Made by a program: the position numbers and the translations under genes. The notes beneath the pieces were generated by a model. The model was not told the origin of the DNA. It saw only the letters and a list, made by a program, of their open reading frames with translations, and made no database searches. A stretch of DNA of 6,913 bases from Thermoplasmata archaeon (GTDB lineage: Archaea; Thermoplasmatota; Thermoplasmata; UBA10834; DTMW01). The stretch spans positions 1 to 6,913 of the forward strand of contig JAOUEZ010000068.1 of assembly GCA_029858465.1 (NCBI GenBank), written 5' to 3'. Positions 1-5,358 of this stretch are shown here, in pieces; position 1 is the stretch's first letter, and each line of letters starts with the position of its first letter.

Positions 1-610
1 TTCCGAGAATTCCGACGATCATTCCGGCGGATGATGCAATCTCTGCCAGATTCTTGGCGACCTTGATTACTTCAGGATCGAAAGAGGCGGTGCATCCGAC
101 ATAATACAGCATGTCAACCGGTTGTTTGCTCGCATCAACGATGTTCTTCAGGTTTCTCGCCCACTTTCCTCTCTGCGAGCGTGGCTGCACCCAGGGATTG
201 TCATAGTTCTCGATGCTCTTTGTCAGTGTCTCATGCGGCTCGAGCGGGCCGAGCTCAGAATCTACAAGACATTCTCTAAGGGATTCCCACATCTCAATCG
301 TCCTCAGAGAGAGCGGACAGGCCTCGCCGCACATCCCGCAGATAGAGCATTCGTACGCGTTCCTTGCCAGATCGGCAAGCATCTTATCCATTTTCTCTTC
401 GGATGTGAGCGCGCTTCTTATCGGGTTCCTCTCGGTTCTGATGATCTTCTTAAGAGCCCTCATCTTCCCTCGAGGCGTTCTCTCTTCCTTCTCCTCGACC
501 TCGCCGCCAGTCGGACAATAGATCGCACATTCGCCGCATCTCGTGCAAGCATCGAAGCCGACAAGATTTTCCACAGGAATTTGCGAGAGATTCAACTTTC
601 TTCTAGCCAA
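1..610 (-). CDS. HdrD/GlpC/DsrK-like iron-sulfur protein, C-terminus beyond window
   Basis: Reading the minus strand from 610 gives 203 open codons running off the window edge. Seen: two ferredoxin-type motifs, C22-x2-C25-x2-C28-x3-C32-P and C88-x2-C91-x2-C94-x3-C98-P, joined by a basic linker. At about residues 167-203 a YYVGCTASFD segment then matches the start of a cysteine-rich CCG domain. Known: this order is typical of heterodisulfide reductase HdrD, DsrK/HmcF-type proteins, glycolate/lactate oxidase iron-sulfur subunits and ETF:quinone oxidoreductases; the CCG domain holds the catalytic or electron-accepting iron-sulfur cluster. The start is TTG at 610: an in-frame TAA lies just upstream, and a GGGAGG Shine-Dalgarno site sits 7 bases before the TTG. 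The gene overlaps the membrane cytochrome gene by 8 bases, implying translational coupling and a shared complex on the cytoplasmic membrane face. The exact substrate cannot be decided, because the rest of the CCG region and downstream partners are missing. Confidence 0.9.
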   Translation of the reverse strand, partial: MARRKLNLSQIPVENLVGFDACTRCGECAIYCPTGGEVEEKEERTPRGKMRALKKIIRTERNPIRSALTSEEKMDKMLADLARNAYECSICGMCGEACPLSLRTIEMWESLRECLVDSELGPLEPHETLTKSIENYDNPWVQPRSQRGKWARNLKNIVDASKQPVDMLYYVGCTASFDPEVIKVAKNLAEIASSAGMIVGILG

Positions 611-1556
611 TCTCTTCCCTCCCGCGGATTATCTCATTGATTTGATTTGCTAGTGGTGCAGCGAACAGATGGAAAAGCTTGCTGAAAGGTATGTATGCGA
701 TAAACACGAGGCTCGCAACAGCATGAACAAACCAAAGCTGCGCGTAAACTTCCTGTGACACGGCAGGAAGAAAATAAGCAAAAGACGCCCCGACGAAAGA
801 ATATTCGTCAGGGGAAGCATGGCTGGGCAGACCGCTTGCCATCCCAATCCCTTCCTGCAGGAATCCTCCGACTATGACAATTAACAACAACAATATCGAC
901 AACAGATCTTCCTGGCCTGTCACCAGCTGCTTAGGTCTGAAGACGAATCTTCTGATGACCGCCCCGAATAGGCCTATCATTATCATTAGGCCGAATAGGT
1001 CGAACCCGAAATCTCTTATCCATAGCTTCCCCAAGCCGTTTGGATCGATGAATGCATCTGTATGGAATATCTCCAAAGCCGCAGTCGCAATCAGGTCCAG
1101 TATAAAGATCCCAATGAATCCAAAAAGTATCATCGCGTGGAAGAACCATCGGATTTTGCTGATTTCCCAGAGTTTCTTAAGAATGATTGAATCGACGATG
1201 AAGATTCTCAAGTGTCTTCCAAAATCTCTGCTGAATATTATCTTCAGCATCCTGCTCGTCGACATCAGCAGCTTTCTACTTCTTGTCAGATGTCGATCGT
1301 CATTGGATATCTTTCCTTCCATCCAAATCATTGCGTTATAGAACAAACCTGCAATGAAGATGATGATTGTTGCCGCGGCCATCACGGCAAAGATCTGAAT
1401 GTAATTCCCGTTCGCTCCGGATTCTCTGATGTAAGTGTTGTCATAGGGAAGGGTGAGAACGATGATCGTAAAGACGGACATTATTATGAGTAGGATGAAG
1501 AAAACTCCTATCATGTCGAAAAGGTACTTTTTCTTCGCGGGATTTTCGTTGCTCAA
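603..1556 (-). CDS. NarI/DsrM/HdrE-like membrane cytochrome b subunit
   Basis: A 317-residue integral membrane protein. Seen: about six hydrophobic helices (roughly residues 13-36, 51-73, 138-163, 184-203, 217-238 and 272-299). Histidines sit in helices at H140 (WFFHAMILFGF), H278 (LWFVHA) and H296 (IPFSKLFH). Known: the pattern of a helix with W-x2-H-A and a last helix with FVHA...PFSKLxH is typical of the nitrate reductase gamma/DsrM/HdrE family, whose histidines bind b-type hemes and oxidise or reduce a membrane quinol or methanophenazine. The following HdrD-like gene overlaps its end by 8 bases, so the two probably form a cytochrome b/iron-sulfur module. The start is TTG (1554-1556); no in-frame ATG exists before an upstream in-frame stop and no Shine-Dalgarno site is visible, so a near-leaderless transcript is likely. 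DsrMK-, HdrED- or ETF:quinone oxidoreductase-type complexes all remain possible. Confidence 0.85.
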   Translation of the reverse strand: MSNENPAKKKYLFDMIGVFFILLIIMSVFTIIVLTLPYDNTYIRESGANGNYIQIFAVMAAATIIIFIAGLFYNAMIWMEGKISNDDRHLTRSRKLLMSTSRMLKIIFSRDFGRHLRIFIVDSIILKKLWEISKIRWFFHAMILFGFIGIFILDLIATAALEIFHTDAFIDPNGLGKLWIRDFGFDLFGLMIMIGLFGAVIRRFVFRPKQLVTGQEDLLSILLLLIVIVGGFLQEGIGMASGLPSHASPDEYSFVGASFAYFLPAVSQEVYAQLWFVHAVASLVFIAYIPFSKLFHLFAAPLANQINEIIRGREEIG

Positions 1557-1588
1557 GTGTATCTGAATGATAGGAGTATCTGAACTCC

Positions 1589-1596
1589 ATATTAAT
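1589..1596 (-). promoter_or_regulatory. Candidate TATA box for the cytochrome b/iron-sulfur operon
   Basis: On the minus strand TTAATAT lies about 35 bases upstream of the TTG at 1556. An archaeal start site about 26 bases downstream would leave a leader of only about 10 bases, consistent with the absence of a Shine-Dalgarno site. It sits inside the palindrome-like 12-mer at 1587-1598. Weak evidence from position and composition only. Confidence 0.35.
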
Positions 1597-1629
1597 GGTT
1601 CTGAGATTCATTTTGCATAGGCATATCCC

Positions 1630-1647
1630 TTTTGTCAGTCAACAAAA
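1630..1647. promoter_or_regulatory. Dyad-symmetric candidate operator in the divergent intergenic region
   Basis: TTTTGT (1630-1635) and its exact reverse complement ACAAAA (1642-1647) are separated by six bases. The dyad lies between the two divergent genes, about 20 bases upstream of the TATTAT box of the surface-protein gene and about 75 bases upstream of the cytochrome gene. The size suits a dimeric winged-helix or HTH regulator; no regulator is encoded in the window. Confidence 0.35.
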
Positions 1648-1667
1648 TGGACTTGAAGCGAAAAAGG

Positions 1668-1673
1668 TATTAT
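1668..1673 (+). promoter_or_regulatory. Candidate TATA box for the surface-protein gene
   Basis: TATTAT follows a purine-rich GCGAAAAAGG stretch that could act as a BRE. The predicted start site is near 1697, leaving an approximately 80-base leader before the TTG at 1778, or an almost leaderless message if the ATG at 1700 were used. A second AT-rich element (ATATTTCTTAA, 1678-1688) is an alternative. Confidence 0.4.
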
Positions 1674-1764
1674 CCCATATTTCTTAACGGATTCGAAGCA
1701 TGGGATGGAATGGCGAGAATTGTGTTCCGATTCCAAATTCCTGTTTCTTTCTGTCCTGTCTTCC

Positions 1765-1770
1765 AAGGAG
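1765..1770 (+). promoter_or_regulatory. Shine-Dalgarno site favouring the TTG start at 1778
   Basis: AAGGAG lies 7 bases before an in-frame TTG at 1778. A second, stronger-looking GGAGGG at 1784-1789 has no standard start codon at proper spacing in this frame (only ATT at 1790 and CTG at 1796). The in-frame ATG at 1826 has only a weak purine-rich lead. The 1778 choice is therefore favoured but not certain. Confidence 0.45.
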
Positions 1771-1777
1771 AAGCCGT

Positions 1778-4700
1778 TTGAAAGGAGGGATTTACCTGCA
1801 GCAAAATGGTAGAAGAATTGAGAAAATGGAATTCACATCATCAGCTCATGATCAGCGCCTCGACAGACATGCTGGAAAGATTGCGAAGCGCTCTCAATTG
1901 CCAGCCTTGATTATTGCAGTAATTATGATTCTATCGAGTGTAACTGTAGCAATCCTAACGATGAATCCTCTCCAACAGGAGCAATCTCCAGAAGGGAATG
2001 ACTATGCTGGAATTGAATATTATAATGGCCGAAACCAAATTTCAATCGGTCCTGAGTTCGCGCTCGGTATAACGGCAACAGATACGAACGACATTGCTTC
2101 CGGTGATTTGGACAACGACGGCGATCTAGAGCTTGTCACAGTCTCGTACAACGAGTTGCGCATTTGGAACAGCACAGGCAACCCTTGGACCTTCTGGGAT
2201 GAGTATCTTGCTGGCGATTTCGCCATGGAGACTGGAATCTCTGTCGCTCTTGGGGATTTGGACAACGACGGCTGGCTGGATATCATCGCGGGAGACAATG
2301 ATGCCAACGTTTGGTGCTGGCAGAACGATCATACGCCCTTCGAGAGCTGGGGAGCGCCGAACAGAATAACCACGACTTCGGTGATTGCTGGGACTGCAGT
2401 TGTCGCCATTGGCCTCGGAGACTTCGATAATGACGGTTGGCTAGATGTGGCCACGATTGATAACAGTACAAACGGAAATTATCTAGATGTGAATCAGAAC
2501 GATCATACGCCCTTCATCGGGATGTTCTCCGGCATTGCGAACTGGGCTTTATCCGCGACAAGAGGGACATCAGTCGCATTAGGAGATATTGACAACAACG
2601 GCTGGCTCGATATTCTGACAGGAGATCAGAGCGCGGCAATGATAGGCTGGGAAAACGATGGTACTCCATGGGATGATGTATGGACTGCGAATCTTCTCGG
2701 AGACAGAAGCTCCAATTGTTCAAACATTCTGGCGGTAGCTCTCGGTGACCTAGATAAAGATGGTGATCTCGATCCTGTCAGCAGCGAAAACAATCGTACC
2801 GTCTGTGTATGGGAGAATTCTGGCGGCATTAATTCCTGGGACGCTAAGACGGGGCACATTGTCCTTAATGACCAAATGGCGAACGGCACTTGTATTGCCG
2901 TTGGGGATTTCGATAACGACGGTTGGCTTGATCTAGTCGGAGGGAGCGATTTCGAGGGCAGGACCGGATTGTTCGATAACGACCATTCTCCCTTTGACGG
3001 CGATTGGCTCTTCACGGGCACCGGAATGGGCGGAACCACAAATGTATTAGGAATGTGCTTGGGAGATTTCGACCTCGATGGAGATGTCGATTATGCCACT
3101 GCTCACGAAGATAACATAGGCGCATCCATTTTCCTATGGGAAAACATACTCCTGCATCGGAATATGCCGTTGGGCGATATGGGCGAACCAGTTCTCCAAA
3201 GCCCGTATTATGATGCAGCTCTAGGAGATTTGGACGGCGATGGGGATTTAGATGTAATAACGGGAACCACTATCAACGCGACCTCAGGAGAATTGACTCT
3301 TATAGAAAACGAGGATTCCCCGACACCGTTCTTAAGATATCTAGAAATCAGTGCTGATGTCCACGGTGTTGCGACAGGGGATCTCGACAACGACCATGAT
3401 GTGGATATCGTATGCGGAATTGCCGAGTACCTGTATGTCTGGGAGAACCCGGGAGACCCATGGCTGGGCGTTTGGAACCAGGTATTGGTCGACTCGGAAA
3501 CGAGCTTTGGATTCTATGAGCTCTCAGTAGGAGATCTCGATAACGACGGACAGTTGGACATCGTTGTTGGAGGTTATGGCGGCGTTACTCCCATCAGGCT
3601 GAGGGTATACCAGAACGACGGGACGCCGTTCGACGGTGGATGGGTGCGCAACAATGTGTCTTCAAATGTACCTATTCCCGGCTCTATTTTCTGCATCGAT
3701 ATCGCAGATTTTGATAACAACGGCTCCCTGGATATAGTCGTGGGCGGGAATCAAGCTTCTGGGGACCAAATAGTCGCGTTCGAGAACGATAACACTCCCT
3801 TTGTCGGCTATTGGGCTTCTAACATCGTCGGATCCATAGGGATAGGTCCGGATGCAGTTGCCGTCGAAGCTGCAGACTACGACAATGACGGCGATCCGGA
3901 TGTGGCAGTTGCCGAAAAAGACGGCGGCAATCGCGTCTTCATGTTCCAGAACGACGGAACGCCTTTTGCCGGCGTCTGGTCGAGCAATTTCGCGATCTCT
4001 CTCGGCGATGATCCTAATGTTCTCTCAGCAGAGGATTTCGACCTCGATGGAGATCTCGATTTGGCTGTCGGTACAGGACCGGCAGAGACCTATGAGGTAT
4101 TGATCATAGAGAACGACGGCACACCTTTCTCAGGGATTTGGACCAGGCATAATGTCGGTTCCCACGATGCATGGATCAATGCTTTGTTGACTTGCAGGAT
4201 AAACAATGATGCGGGTCCTGACATCATCTCATGCGACCATATCGGCCGCCTTTATGCATGGGAAAACCTCGGGGCGCAGATAACAGAAGATGTCTATGAC
4301 GTGTCACCTGGGACATTCGACGCGGGAACTGAACATGAATTATTGAGGATTGCTGTCACGAGCAATGGCAAGTCGACGGACGAGACTGCAGAGATGGCCG
4401 TTCTCAGGTTCCAGTTCTATAGAGGCGATGGAGTCACTCCGCTCACACCCTCGGAGATGAATGACTCATTCGAGTACTACTTGGTCTACAAGGACGATGG
4501 CGATCTTAGCTGGAACAACTTGACAGATTCTCCTGTGCCTGCACTCGTCGAATTCAATGGCAACGAAATAATATTGAATGTGAGTGACGGAACGGCAAAT
4601 GCGACGATAGATCCGACAGTTACTGAGAACTTCTTCTTGGTTGTGAAGCTTCAATTGTTGGCGACCTTGCCCTCCTTCAGGGTCGAATATGACCCTGACT

Positions 4701-4903
4701 TCTACGACAATGCAACTGGTGGCAATGTCATAGAGCTTCAGCCTACGGACTCAGCCCTTAGCATAGAAGAAATCGATCCCGTGATGACCGGCGTGATATC
4801 GATAATCGCCATCCCAGAGTTCTCAACCATCATGCTGCCCATCGTCGGGGTTCTAGCCGTCGTTTTACTATTCCGTAGAATAAGCCCCAGGAGAAGAAAT
4901 TGA
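1778..4903 (+). CDS. Large secreted FG-GAP/VCBS-repeat surface protein with PEF-type sorting signal
   Basis: About 1041 residues from the TTG at 1778 (1025 from the ATG at 1826; the frame is open back to an ATG at 1700). Seen: a basic N-terminus; one hydrophobic segment at about residues 42-61 (signal peptide or anchor); then 14 repeats of about 54 residues at about 85-835, most with a GD(L/F)DNDGxLDIV calcium-binding loop and a later (W/F)ENDGTPFxGxW strand. Next comes a beta-rich domain at about 840-1000, and a C-terminus with PEF (1013-1015), a hydrophobic stretch and RRISPRRRN. Many N-x-S/T sequons suggest N-glycosylation. Known: FG-GAP/VCBS repeats form the blades of calcium-stabilised beta-propellers as in integrin alpha chains; PEF-CTERM tails are processed by archaeosortases. 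Inferred: a cell-surface adhesion or binding protein, possibly two seven-bladed propellers in tandem. No catalytic domain is recognised, so ligand and role are unknown. It appears monocistronic, with a terminator shortly after the stop. Confidence 0.9.
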   Translation: MKGGIYLQQNGRRIEKMEFTSSAHDQRLDRHAGKIAKRSQLPALIIAVIMILSSVTVAILTMNPLQQEQSPEGNDYAGIEYYNGRNQISIGPEFALGITATDTNDIASGDLDNDGDLELVTVSYNELRIWNSTGNPWTFWDEYLAGDFAMETGISVALGDLDNDGWLDIIAGDNDANVWCWQNDHTPFESWGAPNRITTTSVIAGTAVVAIGLGDFDNDGWLDVATIDNSTNGNYLDVNQNDHTPFIGMFSGIANWALSATRGTSVALGDIDNNGWLDILTGDQSAAMIGWENDGTPWDDVWTANLLGDRSSNCSNILAVALGDLDKDGDLDPVSSENNRTVCVWENSGGINSWDAKTGHIVLNDQMANGTCIAVGDFDNDGWLDLVGGSDFEGRTGLFDNDHSPFDGDWLFTGTGMGGTTNVLGMCLGDFDLDGDVDYATAHEDNIGASIFLWENILLHRNMPLGDMGEPVLQSPYYDAALGDLDGDGDLDVITGTTINATSGELTLIENEDSPTPFLRYLEISADVHGVATGDLDNDHDVDIVCGIAEYLYVWENPGDPWLGVWNQVLVDSETSFGFYELSVGDLDNDGQLDIVVGGYGGVTPIRLRVYQNDGTPFDGGWVRNNVSSNVPIPGSIFCIDIADFDNNGSLDIVVGGNQASGDQIVAFENDNTPFVGYWASNIVGSIGIGPDAVAVEAADYDNDGDPDVAVAEKDGGNRVFMFQNDGTPFAGVWSSNFAISLGDDPNVLSAEDFDLDGDLDLAVGTGPAETYEVLIIENDGTPFSGIWTRHNVGSHDAWINALLTCRINNDAGPDIISCDHIGRLYAWENLGAQITEDVYDVSPGTFDAGTEHELLRIAVTSNGKSTDETAEMAVLRFQFYRGDGVTPLTPSEMNDSFEYYLVYKDDGDLSWNNLTDSPVPALVEFNGNEIILNVSDGTANATIDPTVTENFFLVVKLQLLATLPSFRVEYDPDFYDNATGGNVIELQPTDSALSIEEIDPVMTGVISIIAIPEFSTIMLPIVGVLAVVLLFRRISPRRRN
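2102..4273 (+). repeat. Fourteen-unit FG-GAP/VCBS calcium-loop repeat array
   Basis: Units begin (at the Gly/Ala-Asp codon pair or its equivalent) at 2102, 2252, 2417, 2582, 2744, 2903, 3062, 3224, 3377, 3530, 3704, 3872, 4031 and 4193. Spacing is 150-174 bases, mean about 161. Thirteen have a D-x-D-x-(D/N)-x-x-x-D/E loop; the fourteenth (RINNDAGPDI) has lost its first acidic ligand. DNA identity is generally low, but short exact copies remain. A 21-mer occurs at 2321-2341 and 2495-2515, another at 3065-3085 and 4034-4054, and an 18-mer at 2105-2122 and 2255-2272. Fourteen units fit two seven-bladed propellers, though other divisions are possible. Confidence 0.85.
4811..4900 (+). other. PEF-CTERM-like archaeosortase recognition tail
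   Basis: The last 30 codons encode IPEFSTIMLP, then a hydrophobic stretch to LLF, then the basic tail RRISPRRRN. The tripartite motif/hydrophobic helix/arginine cluster matches archaeal PEF-CTERM sorting signals, which are thought to be cut by an archaeosortase and replaced by a lipid anchor. No archaeosortase gene lies in this window. Confidence 0.75.
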
Positions 4904-4930
4904 AAAACACTGGTTGCTGAAAACTCTCCT

Positions 4931-4973
4931 GCCATGCTCCCTGAGGAAGGGGGCATAGGCTTTACTTTTTCTT
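4931..4973 (+). terminator. Hairpin plus T-tract terminator of the surface-protein gene
   Basis: The arms GCC-ATGCTCCCT (4931-4942) and AGGGGGCAT-A-GGC (4948-4960) pair over 12 positions with one G-U pair and one bulged A around a GAGGA loop. They are followed by TTTACTTTTTCTT (4961-4973). The element starts 27 bases after the stop codon. Confidence 0.75.
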
Positions 4974-4987
4974 GATTATAATTTGTC

Positions 4988-5024
4988 ATTTTTTCAAATT
5001 CCCCCAGGGGGTTTTTGGAAAAAT
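4988..5024. terminator. Second strong AT/GC hairpin, possible bidirectional terminator or RNA element
   Basis: The left arm runs ATTTTTTC-AAA-TT-CCCC and the right arm GGGG-TT-TTT-G-GAAAAAT. They pair over about 15 positions with a UU/UU internal loop and a CAG triloop. A/T runs at both ends would present a U-tract in either direction. A weaker hairpin (5025-5039, CAAGTT/AGCTTG) followed by TTTT comes directly after it. The pair lies between the surface-protein terminator and the next TATA box, so it may be a backup terminator insulating the downstream unit. Confidence 0.5.
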
Positions 5025-5052
5025 CAAGTTGTCAGCTTGTTTTGCCCTTAAG

Positions 5053-5058
5053 TTTATA
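5053..5058 (+). promoter_or_regulatory. TATA box of the small transcription unit
   Basis: TTTATA within CTTAAGTTTATACA is a near-consensus archaeal box A. The predicted start site is about 5079-5083, coinciding with an ATG at 5079. A terminator-like hairpin closes the unit at 5321. Confidence 0.55.
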
Positions 5059-5078
5059 CACATACGCCGGGGGAGTGA

Positions 5079-5156
5079 ATGAATATAATTAACGTAGTTA
5101 TCGATAAAGACTGGCTTCTATGTAGCCCCGATAATGATATTAAGGGAATCATCTAA
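5079..5156 (+). CDS. Possible 25-residue leader ORF
   Basis: ATG at 5079 opens 25 codons to a TAA at 5154, beginning MNIINVVIDKDWLL. The ATG lies about 23 bases from the centre of the TATA box, so it could be translated from a leaderless message; a GGGGGAGTGA run directly before it could act as a very close Shine-Dalgarno site if transcription begins further upstream. No family is recognised. It ends 26 bases before the 43-codon ORF in a different frame. It could be a small protein, a leader peptide or a chance ORF inside a non-coding RNA. Confidence 0.3.
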   Translation: MNIINVVIDKDWLLCSPDNDIKGII

Positions 5157-5168
5157 CATAGTCTCGTT

Positions 5169-5174
5169 GAGGAG
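5169..5174 (+). promoter_or_regulatory. Shine-Dalgarno site for the 43-residue ORF
   Basis: GAGGAG lies 8 bases before GTG at 5183, an ideal spacing. An in-frame TGA at 5168-5170 overlaps this site and prevents any longer reading frame, so it fixes the start. Confidence 0.5.
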
Positions 5175-5182
5175 ACGGAGAG

Positions 5183-5314
5183 GTGATATCGACGAACAGA
5201 CAAACGCGGATGCTTAAGACCGCATTGAATACCAGCTCAGGCGACGAGCAATTCAAGAGCGAGCTGAAAGTTCCCCAGAAACCTTCCTATAGTTACAAAG
5301 GGCGCTTCCAGTAA
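5183..5314 (+). CDS. Small basic protein of 43 residues, unknown function
   Basis: GTG at 5183 opens 43 codons ending in TAA at 5312. The product begins MISTNRQTRMLKTALN and ends KPSYSYKGRFQ; it is basic, hydrophilic, has no cysteine and no membrane segment. I do not recognise a family. Support for translation comes from the well-placed GAGGAG site, an in-frame stop just before it that defines the start, and a perfect hairpin terminator beginning 7 bases after the stop codon. With the TATA box at 5053 this makes a complete small gene of about 270 transcribed bases. It could bind nucleic acid or a partner protein, or the whole unit could be a structured RNA in which this ORF is incidental; the sequence alone does not decide. 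Confidence 0.45.
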   Translation: MISTNRQTRMLKTALNTSSGDEQFKSELKVPQKPSYSYKGRFQ

Positions 5315-5320
5315 ACTCTA

Positions 5321-5354
5321 TGCGGGACCAGCCCGCAATTCTTACATATTTTTC
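5321..5354 (+). terminator. Terminator of the small unit, shared with the convergent gene
   Basis: TGCGGG (5321-5326) and CCCGCA (5332-5337) form a perfect 6-base-pair stem with an ACCAG loop. A T-rich tail contains a run of five T at 5349-5353. The convergent minus-strand gene stops at 5359, so the symmetrical stem may serve both directions. Confidence 0.65.
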
Positions 5355-5358
5355 TTAT

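Noticed and set aside
122..640. A 172-codon plus-strand open frame over the left end
   Set aside because: It is antisense to the HdrD-like gene, whose minus-strand translation has two full cysteine motifs and a CCG segment; the plus-strand product has no recognisable features.
874..1341. A 155-codon plus-strand open frame
   Set aside because: It is antisense to the membrane cytochrome gene; its composition reflects reversed hydrophobic codons, and no start signals support it.
2626..3039. Minus-strand open frames within the repeat protein, rich in SPSLSKSP-like motifs
   Set aside because: They are the reverse complement of the recurring GDLDNDGD codons and recur with the same period as the real repeats, so they are shadows.
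2102..4273. Possible CRISPR array, because of regular spacing
   Set aside because: The repeats are protein-level, in frame, about 161 bases apart and poorly conserved in DNA; the coding frame is continuous through all of them.
5079..5314. The 25- and 43-codon ORFs as one frameshifted gene
   Set aside because: They are in different frames separated by 26 bases, each has its own initiation signal, and an in-frame stop precedes the second ORF; no slippery site is seen.
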